Origin: Pseudomonas nitroreducens NBRC 12694
GTDB lineage: Bacteria; Pseudomonadota; Gammaproteobacteria; Pseudomonadales; Pseudomonadaceae
DNA length: 64,000 nucleotides
Reading direction: 5' to 3'
NCBI RefSeq assembly: GCF_002091755.1
Contig: NZ_BDAI01000004.1
Location: 473,644-537,643, forward strand
Position numbers and translations under genes: made by a program. This document shows, piece after piece, positions 47,263-55,733 of the stretch (position 1 is the stretch's first letter; each line of letters begins with the position of its first letter). Under the pieces are notes generated by a model that saw nothing but the letters and a program-made list of their open reading frames with translations, was not told the DNA's origin and made no database searches.

Positions 47263-48636
47263 TCAGCCCCGCCGGCGCCGGAGCGCCAGCCCGACCAGTA
47301 CCGCCAACAGCAGCGCGCCCAGCGCTGAAAGTGGATAGACCCTATCGTCGTCCAGCAGCGGTTTCTCGATACGCAGATACCCCTCGTCCTTGAACAGCTG
47401 CTGCGCCACGTCGTTGGCTTGCGTGAGGCTGACCCTTGCCAGGCGCTTGTCCTCGTCGGGGAACTTGCCGTCGTCGAAGTCCGCCAGCGCGCCCCAGTAG
47501 TAATCCGCCAGCGTCGAGTTGCCCGGCGTGCTCCAGGCCAGTTGCGCGCGCGCCACGCGCTGGATGCGGGCAAAGCGCTGTGGGTCGAGGCCGTCGTGGC
47601 GGATCTTGTCCACCAGGTCCTTCAGGGCCTGCTGGGTCACCTTCTCCTGATCGCGCTCGACATCGGCGTTCAGGCTCATGAAGCCCTGGTTGGCCCAGGC
47701 GGTGCGTTCGCTCCAGGGGCCATAGGAGAGCTCCCGGCGTACACGCAGTTCGGTGTAGAGCGCATCGTTCAGGTAGGCCTGCAGCAGGTCCAGCGTGGCG
47801 CCGTCGGCTTCCGCCGGCTCGGGGAAAATCCAGTGCAGTACCGCGCTTTCGCCGAACAACCCGGTGGTCAGGCTGCGCTGGCGCTCGGCCCCCTTTTTCA
47901 TCTGCGGCAGGTCGCGTCGCTCCGGGGTCTCGTGATCCACCAGGGCGCCGTAGGTACGGCCCAGGTAGACCGGCAGGCGCGGGTCGAGGTCGCCGACGAT
48001 GATCAGGGTCATGTTGCTGGGGACGTACCAGTCCTTGCGCAGCTGCTCCAGCTGGGCCTGGGTCAGGTTATCCACAGGTGCACGTTCATCGCACGACAGC
48101 CCCAGTTCCACGGCCAGCTGTTCCTGGCCGGCGCGGCTGACGTTCTGGTGGTCCAGCCAGCGCTGCAGGTGCGAATAATGGCCGCCGTCCTCGCGCACCA
48201 GTACCTGTTTGGCGGAGTCGATCTTGCGCTGGTCGAGCTGGGTGCGGGTGATGATTTCCAGCAGCAGGTCCAGCACCTGGCGCTGGGTGGCGGCGGGGGA
48301 TTCGACGACGAAAGCGGTGTCGCCCTCGCTGGTGTAGGCGTTCCATTGGCCGCCCAGGGCCTGCATGCGCGCTTCCAGGTCGGCCTCGTCGCCGCCATCC
48401 AGGCCGCTGAAGAACAGGTGCTCCATCAGGTGCGGAAGCTGCCGGTCGCGGCAACTGAAATCACTGAAGCCGACGCCGACGATCAGGCGGATCGACACGT
48501 GGCCCTTCTCGTGGGTGGGCTTGAACAGTACGCCCATGCCGTTCTCCAGCTGATAGGCCTCGACCGTCTGTCGCTGGTCGGCAAGGGACCAGGTGGTGAG
48601 CAGCAGGGACAGCAGGGGGACGAACAACCAACGCAT
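47263..48636 (-). CDS. M16-family zinc metallopeptidase, periplasmic with C-terminal anchor
   Basis: 457 residues: signal peptide (MRWLFVPLLSLLLTTWSLAD), M16 catalytic domain with the inverted zinc motif HLMEH (H69, E72, H73) and a downstream glutamate in QVLVRED, the inactive-type second domain, and a C-terminal membrane helix (LSALGALLLAVLVGLAL) capped by RRRRG. A TTG seven codons upstream is in frame, but the ATG at 48636 gives a clean signal peptide. Likely inner-membrane-anchored with a periplasmic face. Substrate unknown. Confidence 0.9.
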   Translation of the reverse strand: MRWLFVPLLSLLLTTWSLADQRQTVEAYQLENGMGVLFKPTHEKGHVSIRLIVGVGFSDFSCRDRQLPHLMEHLFFSGLDGGDEADLEARMQALGGQWNAYTSEGDTAFVVESPAATQRQVLDLLLEIITRTQLDQRKIDSAKQVLVREDGGHYSHLQRWLDHQNVSRAGQEQLAVELGLSCDERAPVDNLTQAQLEQLRKDWYVPSNMTLIIVGDLDPRLPVYLGRTYGALVDHETPERRDLPQMKKGAERQRSLTTGLFGESAVLHWIFPEPAEADGATLDLLQAYLNDALYTELRVRRELSYGPWSERTAWANQGFMSLNADVERDQEKVTQQALKDLVDKIRHDGLDPQRFARIQRVARAQLAWSTPGNSTLADYYWGALADFDDGKFPDEDKRLARVSLTQANDVAQQLFKDEGYLRIEKPLLDDDRVYPLSALGALLLAVLVGLALRRRRG

Positions 48637-48841
48637 GAGCGGTGAGCCTGGACGCAAAGCCGTGAGGATAGCGGATTGACCGACGCGAACCCACCGCGTT
48701 CAACCTTTGTCGGGTGGCATCTTTGGTCATGGGGCTGGCTTGTGCGGTCACTGTCGGTGCTGGCGCAGTGGAACTACGCTGCAAGCACGCACCCTTCAAT
48801 AGCCCAAAGTTCGCCGCGTTCCCGAGCGATCTGGAGGTTTC

Positions 48842-49798
48842 ATGCGCGTATTGATCACCGGCGCCGCTGGCTTTCTGGGGCAGAGCCTGCTCAATGAACT
48901 GGCCGTGCAGCACCTGGATTGGACGCTGATCGCCGGAGACGTCAGGCGCATCAATACCCAGGGCCTGCGACCGAACATCGAGCCGGTTGCGCTGGACCTG
49001 GGTGTGGCTGCGCAGGTGAATGCCTGCGTAGAACAATGGCGACCGGACGCTATCGTCCATCTCGCCGCCGTGGTCAACCCGCCGAGGGAAATGACCCCGC
49101 AGAAGCTGCATGCCATCGAAGTCGGCGGCACTCGCGCGCTGATCGAGGCGGCGCGGCAGACCGGCGTTAAGCAACTGATAGTCACCAGCTCCGGCGTCGC
49201 TTATGGCTTCCACCGCGACAATGCCGAGTGGATCGACGAATCCCATCCGCTGCGCGGACACCCCCACCTGCTCCAGGCGCGTTGCAAGCAGGAGATCGAA
49301 CAACTGCTGGCGGATGCGCGGAAACGTTATCCACAGCTCAAGCAGTTGATCCTGCGTCCCGGCACCATTCTCGGCCGACGTGTGCATAACCCGCTGAGCG
49401 AACTTTTTGCCCGGCCCACCATGGTGGGCGTGCTGGGGCACCGCAGCCGCTTCGTGTTCATCTGGGACCAGGATGTCGTGAACGTGATCCGCCAGGGGCT
49501 GGAACGCGGCAGCGAGGGCATCTACAACCTCGCCGGCGATGGTGCGTTGTCCTTGCGCGAAATCGCCGGCCTGCTCAACAAACCCTATCGGTCCATGCCC
49601 GCAGGCCTGCTGCGCATGGGGCTGGGGCTGCTCAAGCCGCTGGGTTTGTCGCGCTTCGGCCCGGAGCAGGTGGACTACCTGCGCTATCGGCCAGTGCTGG
49701 ACAATCGCCGGTTGAAGGAAGAGTTCGGCTACGAGCCGCGCTATTCCAGCCGCGAGGCCTTCCTGGCCTATCTCGCGGCGCGGGGACCGAACGGCTGA
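48842..49798 (+). CDS. NAD-dependent epimerase/dehydratase-like SDR lacking the catalytic tyrosine
   Basis: 318 residues with the extended-SDR nucleotide-binding motif VLITGAAGFLG and the conserved serine region TSSGVAYG. Where family members have YxxxK, this protein reads QARCK (about residues 138-142), so the catalytic Tyr is Gln. It may bind NAD(P) without normal oxidoreductase chemistry, or use another residue. GGAGG precedes the ATG. A DnaA box lies at 49327-49335. Pathway unknown. Confidence 0.85.
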   Translation: MRVLITGAAGFLGQSLLNELAVQHLDWTLIAGDVRRINTQGLRPNIEPVALDLGVAAQVNACVEQWRPDAIVHLAAVVNPPREMTPQKLHAIEVGGTRALIEAARQTGVKQLIVTSSGVAYGFHRDNAEWIDESHPLRGHPHLLQARCKQEIEQLLADARKRYPQLKQLILRPGTILGRRVHNPLSELFARPTMVGVLGHRSRFVFIWDQDVVNVIRQGLERGSEGIYNLAGDGALSLREIAGLLNKPYRSMPAGLLRMGLGLLKPLGLSRFGPEQVDYLRYRPVLDNRRLKEEFGYEPRYSSREAFLAYLAARGPNG

Positions 49799-49868
49799 GT
49801 CGCAGGCTGTGGATATCCTGTAGGCAAGTCTGTTGAAAAGCTTGCTGGCCGCTGCTTGTCGATGCCGG

Positions 49869-50903
49869 CTAATTGCCTGACTGCCGCCTCCGCTGGCGAT
49901 ATTCGCCCGGTGTCAGCCCCGTCCAATGACGGAAGGCACGGAAGAACACGCTGGGTTCGGAATAGCCGAGCAGGGCGGCGATATCCGTGGCCGGCAGGTT
50001 GCCTTCGCCCAGGTAGCGTTCCGCCAGTTGCCGGCGGGTGTCGGCGAGCAGCTGTTGATAACTGCTGCCTTCCTCCGCCAGTCGGCGCTGCAGCGTGCGC
50101 TCGCTCAGGCCCAGTTCGCTGGCAACCGAAGCGCGGCCCGGTTCCCCGCGGGCCAGTTGCTCACCCAGGAGGGCGACGACACGGCCGCTGATGCTGGCGC
50201 TGGGCAGCCGGGCGAGCAGGCCTTCGGCGTGCTGGCGCAGCAGATCGCGCAGCGGCGGATTGGCCTGGGGCAGTGGTGCGTCGATGAGTGCCCTGGGTAG
50301 GCCCATGGCGTAGTCAGGCGCTTCAAACTGCAGAGGGCAGCCGAAAGCCTTTTCATATTCTTCGAGATTCTCCGGCTGGCTGTGCATGAAGCGGCAGCCG
50401 GCCAATTGCAGGCCGCTGAGCAGGGCGCGCAGCTGGCGCGCCCAGAACCCCAGCAGCGCCAGGGCGCGGGCGCGGGTCGCCGGCGTTTCGGGGCTCAGCG
50501 GGCGGTAGGTCACCCAGATGATCTCGGCTTGCGCCTCGATGGCCACCTGGCCGCCTTCGCCTACCAGGCGCTGGTAGCGCATGGCCGACTCGAGGGCGTC
50601 GCCCAGCGTGGTGCTCGACTGCAGCAGATAGCCCAGCGCGCTGAAGGATGCCGGCGACAGGGCGCGGCCCATGGCCAGGCCGGGCTCATCGTGCTTCAGG
50701 TCGGTCTGGATCACCTGCCACATGCGCTCCTGCAGCGCGAAGTCGATACGCGCATCCGGGTCGCTGAGCTGGGATTGCTGAATGCCGCTGGCAGCGAGCA
50801 GCGCATCGCGGTTCATACCGAGACGCACGGCCGCCAGCAGAATGGCCTGGGTCAGGCTGGCGCTGACCGAGGGAGGGCGTTGGGATTGAGTGCATGCTTC
50901 CAT
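49869..50903 (-). CDS. AraC-family transcriptional regulator with Arabinose_bd-type N-terminus
   Basis: 344 residues: N-terminal effector domain (about 20-210) of the OruR/ArgR-like type (RIDFALQERMWQVIQTDL, SFSALGYLLQSSTTLGDAL) and a C-terminal AraC double helix-turn-helix (SVASELGLSERTLQRRLAEE; LLGYSEPSVFFRAFRHWTG). Neighbours are the divergent-ending SDR gene and the Na/Pi transporter gene. Its target genes are not evident. Confidence 0.9.
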   Translation of the reverse strand: MEACTQSQRPPSVSASLTQAILLAAVRLGMNRDALLAASGIQQSQLSDPDARIDFALQERMWQVIQTDLKHDEPGLAMGRALSPASFSALGYLLQSSTTLGDALESAMRYQRLVGEGGQVAIEAQAEIIWVTYRPLSPETPATRARALALLGFWARQLRALLSGLQLAGCRFMHSQPENLEEYEKAFGCPLQFEAPDYAMGLPRALIDAPLPQANPPLRDLLRQHAEGLLARLPSASISGRVVALLGEQLARGEPGRASVASELGLSERTLQRRLAEEGSSYQQLLADTRRQLAERYLGEGNLPATDIAALLGYSEPSVFFRAFRHWTGLTPGEYRQRRRQSGN

Positions 50904-50999
50904 GGCGGCGGATTCTGCCCGAACCCTGGGCGTCGTGATATCAGGACTTTGTAGGGGCTGGCGAACGCTCCGTCGAAGCGCCCGCCCAGTCCCTGGCCG

Positions 51000-52724
51000 T
51001 CAACCCGTCGCGCTGGAGCCGGGCGGAGCCGGGCGCTGCTGATCCTGTACCGCTTCGACTTCGCGCTCGACGAAGTCATCGTCTTCCCCAGGTTCAGTGG
51101 TTGCCGAACTGCTGGCATCCGGGTTGTCCAGAACAGCATAGGCGATGGCGCAGAACAGCGAGTTCAAGCGCTTCATGTCGCTGATCAGGTCCAGGTGCAG
51201 CGAGCTGGTCTCGATGCTCTGTACCACCTGCTGACGCAGGCGGTCGACATGCGAGTGGGCGAAGCGCCGTTCCTGCAGGCGGAAGCGCTGCTTGGCACGG
51301 CGCAGGCGCTTGGCGCCTTCCTGGTCACCATTGAGGAACACCGACAGGGACAGGCGCAGGTTGGCCACCAACTGACCGTGCAGCACGGTGATCTCCTCCA
51401 GGCCGTTGTCGGAGAAGGATCGGCTGCGCGAGGTCTTCTTGTCCTGCACGGCGCCGAGCATGTGTTCGATGATGTCGCCCGCCTGCTCGAGGTTGATCGC
51501 CAGCTCGATGATCTCCGCCCAGCGACGGCTGTCGGCTTCGCTCAGGTCTTCGCGGGGCATGCGCGCCAGGTACAGCTTGATCGCGGTGTAGAGGGCGTCG
51601 ACGTCGTCGTCCTGCTTGCGGATTTCCTTGCCCAGCAGCGGGTCGCCGCTGTGGATAACCTGCATCAGGTTGTTCAGCATCTGTTCGACGATATCGCCCA
51701 TGCGCAGGGTTTCGCGCACCGCATTGACCAGCGCCAGGCTTGGCGTGTCCAGCGCACCGGGGTCGAGGTGGCGCGGGCGGACGATATCTTCCGGCGAATG
51801 GCGGTCGGGCATGATGCGCGTACAGAAGGCCGCCATTTGTCCGGTCAGCGGCAGGCAGGCGAGGCAGCGGGTGGTGTTGTAGAGCACGTGGAAGGCGATC
51901 ACCAGTTCGGCGGTGCTGAACTGCCAGTGGTCGATCCAGTCTGCCAGCGGGCCCACCAGCGGCAGCACCAGGGCGCAGCCGGCGACCTTGAACAGCAGGC
52001 TGCCCAGCGCCACGCGGCGGCCGGCGGCGTTCTGCGAGGAGGCACTGATCATCGCCAGGATTCCGCTGCCCAGGTTGGCGCCGATCACCAGGCACAGCGC
52101 CACTTTCAGCGAGATCACCTTGGAGGCGGCCAGCGTCGCGGTAAGCAGCACGGCCGCCAGGCTGGAATAGGAAATCATCGCGAACAGCGCGCCGGTGAGC
52201 GCATCCAGCATCACGTCGCCGGTCAGGCTGGAGAACAGCACCTTGACGCCCTTGGCCTGGGTCATCGGCTCCGCTGCCGCGACGATCAGCTGCAGCGCCA
52301 GGATGATCAGCCCCAGGCCGATGAACACCCGGCCGAGCTGGCCCAGGCGCGACTTCTGTCGGCCGAGGAAGAAGATCACCCCGAAGAAGATCAACAGCGG
52401 CGACAGCCACGACAGGTCCAGGGTCAGCACCCGTGCCATCAGCGCCGTGCCGACGTCCGCGCCGAGCATGATCGCCAGCGCTGGCGCCAGGGCCATCAGT
52501 CCGGTGGCGACGAAGGAGGTCGCCAGCAGCGCCGTGGCGTTGCTGCTCTGCACCAGCGCGGTGACACCGATGCCGGCGGCGAAGGCCAGCGGGCGCTTTT
52601 CCACGCTGCGGCTGAGGATTTTTCGCAGATTACTGCCGTAGACCCTGAGGATGCCGGTGCGGACGATGTGAGTGCCCCACACCAACAGGGCGACGGCAGA
52701 GAGCAGATCGAGCAGTTTGAGCAT
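51000..52724 (-). CDS. Na+/phosphate cotransporter with PhoU-like C-terminal domain
   Basis: NptA/YjbB-type low-affinity phosphate carrier, 574 residues. Two inverted membrane repeats: the first has QSSNATALLATS, and the second reads YSSLAAVLLTAT in place of the usual QSS motif. A helical PhoU-like regulatory domain follows (about 345-540), then an acidic low-complexity tail. The ATG at 52724 follows AAGGGGG. A Pho-box-like sequence lies 129 bp upstream. Confidence 0.88.
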   Translation of the reverse strand: MLKLLDLLSAVALLVWGTHIVRTGILRVYGSNLRKILSRSVEKRPLAFAAGIGVTALVQSSNATALLATSFVATGLMALAPALAIMLGADVGTALMARVLTLDLSWLSPLLIFFGVIFFLGRQKSRLGQLGRVFIGLGLIILALQLIVAAAEPMTQAKGVKVLFSSLTGDVMLDALTGALFAMISYSSLAAVLLTATLAASKVISLKVALCLVIGANLGSGILAMISASSQNAAGRRVALGSLLFKVAGCALVLPLVGPLADWIDHWQFSTAELVIAFHVLYNTTRCLACLPLTGQMAAFCTRIMPDRHSPEDIVRPRHLDPGALDTPSLALVNAVRETLRMGDIVEQMLNNLMQVIHSGDPLLGKEIRKQDDDVDALYTAIKLYLARMPREDLSEADSRRWAEIIELAINLEQAGDIIEHMLGAVQDKKTSRSRSFSDNGLEEITVLHGQLVANLRLSLSVFLNGDQEGAKRLRRAKQRFRLQERRFAHSHVDRLRQQVVQSIETSSLHLDLISDMKRLNSLFCAIAYAVLDNPDASSSATTEPGEDDDFVEREVEAVQDQQRPAPPGSSATG

Positions 52725-52852
52725 GTCGGGCCCCCTTGCACGCAAATGGGCCCGCGGGCGGAGCGTCCGTCGACGGACCCTGTAACGACCTCGCCCGCGG
52801 CTCCGTACAGACAGCGCGGAGGGCCGAGAAGGACACGGCAGCATTCAGGCGA

Positions 52853-52870
52853 TTGTCACAAGACTGTCAT
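52853..52870. promoter_or_regulatory. Pho-box-like PhoB site
   Basis: TTGTCAC-AAGA-CTGTCAT, two seven-base PhoB half sites matching CTGTCAT-N4-CTGTCAT at 12 of 14 positions, in the spacer upstream of the Na/Pi cotransporter gene. The 355-bp spacer otherwise holds the small hairpin CAAATC-TCT-GATTTG (52902-52916) and a possible small gene. Confidence 0.55.
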
Positions 52871-53087
52871 GGTAGACCCTCGTTCTTCCCTGAGGGTTCG
52901 CCAAATCTCTGATTTGCCGGGATTCCTGTCTGTCAGTAAAGCCGATCAAACACGGGTGCGAGAGGCTTTGCATCGGTTATTTCGCACGGATCGGCGGGCG
53001 TATATGTCTAGACTGCCTAACCATTTGCTGACAGAAGTGCTCATCGACATGGATGCGCCACAGGCCGAGGAGAAGTCGCATGCGTAG
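52869..53087 (+). CDS. Possible small protein upstream of the dehydrogenase
   Basis: A 72-residue open frame (MVDPRSSLRVRQISDLPGFL, later RLFRTDRRAYMSRLPNHLL) ends eight bases into the next gene, a typical coupled overlap. No ribosome site is seen at 52869 and a Pho box overlaps it, so a later start is possible, for example the ATG at 53004. No family recognised. It may be chance. Confidence 0.3.
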   Translation: MVDPRSSLRVRQISDLPGFLSVSKADQTRVREALHRLFRTDRRAYMSRLPNHLLTEVLIDMDAPQAEEKSHA

Positions 53088-54387
53088 GTCGTTCCCCCTC
53101 CTGATCGTACTGGCGTTGGCCGGTTGCGGCGACAAGTCGGCGCTGCCGTTCACCGCCGGCACCGGACCTCAACCGCAATTGCCCGAACCCCAGAGCAGCG
53201 TGCTGCCCACCGTCAACATCGCCACCGCCACCGGCTGGCCCGCCGGGCAGATGCCCCGTGCTGCCGAAGGCCTGGAGGTGCAGCGCTTCGCCGACAAGCT
53301 GGAACACCCGCGTTGGCTTTACGTTCTGCCCAACGGCGATGTGCTGGTGGCGGAAAGCTCGGCACCGCCCAAGGAAGAGTCCGGCGGATTGAAGGACTGG
53401 GTCGCCGGCAAGGTCATGGCCAAGGCCGGGGCCTCGGTACCCAGCGCCAACCGCATCACCCTGCTGCGCGACGCCGATGGCGATGGCGTGCCGGAACAGC
53501 GCAGCGTGCTGCTGGAGGGCCTGTTCTCGCCCTTCGGCATGGCGCTTGTGGATAACTGGCTGTATGTGGCCAACGCCGATGCCGTGGTGCGCTTCCCGTA
53601 CAAGACCGGTGAGACGGCGATCAGCGCACCGGCGGAAAAGGTCGTCGACCTGCCGGGCGGGCCGATCAACCACCACTGGACCAAGAACATCCTCGCCAGC
53701 CCCGACGGCCGCTACCTCTACGCCACCGTCGGCTCCAACAGCAACGTCGGCGAGAACGGGCTGGACGCGGAGAAGCACCGCGCGGCGATCCTGCAGATCG
53801 ACCTTTCCAGCCGTAACGTGCGGGTATTCGCCTCCGGCCTGCGCAACCCCAACGGGCTGGGCTGGGAGCCCAACAGCGGCGCCCTGTGGACAGCCGTCAA
53901 CGAGCGCGACGAACTGGGCAACGACCTGGTGCCGGACTACATGACCTCGGTGAAGGACGGCGGCTTCTACGGCTGGCCCTGGAGCTACTTCGGCCAGCAT
54001 GTGGATAAACGCGTCGAACCGCCGCGCCCGGACATGGTGCAGAAGGCCCTGGTGCCCGACTACGCCCTGGGTTCGCACACCGCCTCCCTCGGCCTTGCCT
54101 TCTATCAGGGCAGCCTGCTGCCGGAGCGTTATCGTGGCGGCGTGTTCATCGGCCAGCACGGCTCGTGGAACCGCAAGCCGCGCAGCGGTTACCAGGTGGT
54201 GTTCATCCCCTTCGGCGGCGGCAAGCCCAACGGCCAGCCGGTGACGGTGCTGGATGGTTTCGTCAACGACAAGGAGGAAGCCATGGGCCGTCCGGTCGGC
54301 GTCGCTGTGGATAAGTTTGGCGGCCTGCTGGTGGCCGATGATGTGGGTAACACCGTATGGCGGTTGCGCCCGGCTACCCTGAAGTGA
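53080..54387 (+). CDS. PQQ-type sugar dehydrogenase (sorbosone dehydrogenase-like) lipoprotein
   Basis: 435 residues: lipobox LALAGC (C16), a Pro/Thr linker, then a six-bladed beta-propeller resembling soluble quinoprotein sugar dehydrogenases (RWLYVLPNGDVLVAESSA, FGMALVDNWLYVANADAVVR, GLRNPNGLGWEP, GQHGSWNRKPRSGYQVVF). Periplasmic oxidation of a sugar or aldose is inferred; substrate unknown. GAGGAGAAG precedes the ATG. Three DnaA boxes (53547, 54000, 54306) lie inside, all read as VD(N/K). Confidence 0.88.
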   Translation: MRRSFPLLIVLALAGCGDKSALPFTAGTGPQPQLPEPQSSVLPTVNIATATGWPAGQMPRAAEGLEVQRFADKLEHPRWLYVLPNGDVLVAESSAPPKEESGGLKDWVAGKVMAKAGASVPSANRITLLRDADGDGVPEQRSVLLEGLFSPFGMALVDNWLYVANADAVVRFPYKTGETAISAPAEKVVDLPGGPINHHWTKNILASPDGRYLYATVGSNSNVGENGLDAEKHRAAILQIDLSSRNVRVFASGLRNPNGLGWEPNSGALWTAVNERDELGNDLVPDYMTSVKDGGFYGWPWSYFGQHVDKRVEPPRPDMVQKALVPDYALGSHTASLGLAFYQGSLLPERYRGGVFIGQHGSWNRKPRSGYQVVFIPFGGGKPNGQPVTVLDGFVNDKEEAMGRPVGVAVDKFGGLLVADDVGNTVWRLRPATLK

Positions 54388-54404
54388 ATCGACGAGGAGG
54401 CCGC

Positions 54405-54878
54405 ATGGCCAAGCTACATCGCCTGATCCTGATGGTCGCGCTACTGACGCTGGGCGCGTGCAGCAGTCTGTTCGGCACGCGCGATCCGCTGCGCATCGAC
54501 CTGGTCGGCCTGGAGCCGGCGACCGGGCAGGGCATGGAAGCGCGCTTCACGGTCAAGCTGCGGGTGCAGAACCCCAATGACCAGGCCATCGACTACGACG
54601 GTATCGCCCTGGACCTTTCGGTGAACGGCCAGCCGCTGGCCAGCGGGGTGAGCGACGCCAGCGGGCAGGTGCCGCGATTCGGCGAAACGGTGATCAGTGT
54701 GCCGGTGAGCATCTCGGCTTTCTCTGCGCTCCGCCAGGCCTGGGGCCTGTCCGGCGGTCCACCGCGCCAGGGCATGCCCTACGAAATCAGCGGCAAACTG
54801 GCCGGTGGGTTGTTCGGTACGGTGCGCTTCAACGACAAGGGCGTGCTGAACTGGCCGGAGCCGGTTGCACGTCCTTGA
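54405..54878 (+). CDS. LEA type 2 (WHy-domain) lipoprotein
   Basis: 157 residues: lipobox LGAC (C19), then a LEA14-like fold (LRIDLVGLEPATG, FTVKLRVQNPNDQAIDYDGI). LEA14/WHy proteins are linked to desiccation and other stress. GAGGAGG precedes the ATG. It is 17 bp after the dehydrogenase gene and ends at a terminator, so the two form an operon. Confidence 0.86.
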   Translation: MAKLHRLILMVALLTLGACSSLFGTRDPLRIDLVGLEPATGQGMEARFTVKLRVQNPNDQAIDYDGIALDLSVNGQPLASGVSDASGQVPRFGETVISVPVSISAFSALRQAWGLSGGPPRQGMPYEISGKLAGGLFGTVRFNDKGVLNWPEPVARP

Positions 54879-54896
54879 GGTATGTTGCTGTGGATA

Positions 54897-54925
54897 AACC
54901 GGGCTGTGGATAGCCCGGTTTTTTA
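54897..54925 (+). terminator. Terminator after the LEA gene
   Basis: Perfect nine-base arms AACCGGGCT / AGCCCGGTT around a six-base loop, then TTTTT. A DnaA box (54889-54897) leads into it and a near-box (54905-54913) spans the loop. Confidence 0.88.
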
Positions 54926-54939
54926 TTGCCTGCCGTGGG

Positions 54940-55701
54940 CTACTGGCCTGGGATGTCCTTGCGCAGCTTCACCGGGTCCACTTCCTTCTTCCCACGCGCG
55001 GTGCGCATGCGGATGTTCAGCGCTTCCACCGCCAGCGAGAAGGCCATGGCGAAGTAGACGTAGCCCTTGGGCACGTGGACTTCGAAGGCTTCGGCGATGA
55101 GCACGGTGCCGACCACGATAAGGAAGGACAGCGCGAGCATCTTCAGCGACGGGTGCTTGTCGATGAAGTCGCTGATGGCGCCCGCCGCCAGCATCATCAC
55201 CATGACCGCCACGACGATGGCCGCGACCATCACCGGCACGTTGGAAACCATGCCCACGGCGGTGATCACCGAGTCCAGCGAGAACACGATGTCGATGATG
55301 GCGATCTGGATGATGGTGCCGATGAAGCCACCCATCACGCTCTTGGGTTCTCCCTCGGTTTCATCCTCGCCCTCCAGGCCGTGGAAGATTTCGCTGCTGC
55401 TTTTCCACAGCAGGAACAGGCCGCCGAAGAACAGGATCAGATCGCGCCCGGAGATGCCCTGGCCGAACACGTGGAACAGGTCGGCGGTCAGGCGCATGAC
55501 CCAGGTGATCGAGAGCAGCAGCAGGATGCGCGTGACCATCGCCAGCGCCAGTCCGAAGAAGCGCGTGCGCGGCTGCATGTGCTTGGGCATGCGGCCGACC
55601 AGGATGGAGATCATGATGATGTTGTCGATGCCCAGGACGATTTCCAGGGCAGTCAGGGTGAAGAACGCAATCCAGATTTCAGGGCTGGTCAGCCATTCCA
55701 T
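54940..55701 (-). CDS. TerC-family integral membrane protein
   Basis: 253-residue polytopic protein of the TerC/YgdQ-YoaE family with the paired acidic membrane motifs EIVLGIDNIIMI and DIVFSLDSVITAVGMV. Family members have been linked to metal ion, especially Mn2+, efflux and exoenzyme metallation. The exact role here is unknown. It converges on the LEA gene across a terminator. Confidence 0.92.
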   Translation of the reverse strand: MEWLTSPEIWIAFFTLTALEIVLGIDNIIMISILVGRMPKHMQPRTRFFGLALAMVTRILLLLSITWVMRLTADLFHVFGQGISGRDLILFFGGLFLLWKSSSEIFHGLEGEDETEGEPKSVMGGFIGTIIQIAIIDIVFSLDSVITAVGMVSNVPVMVAAIVVAVMVMMLAAGAISDFIDKHPSLKMLALSFLIVVGTVLIAEAFEVHVPKGYVYFAMAFSLAVEALNIRMRTARGKKEVDPVKLRKDIPGQ

Positions 55702-55733
55702 TGTCGCGGTACTCGAAGTCGGTCGTTGATCGG

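Noticed and set aside
51195..53087. A 630-codon plus-strand frame antisense to the Na/Pi gene
   Set aside because: All but the last 70 codons are antisense to the transporter. Only the short tail at 52869-53087 was kept as a low-confidence candidate.
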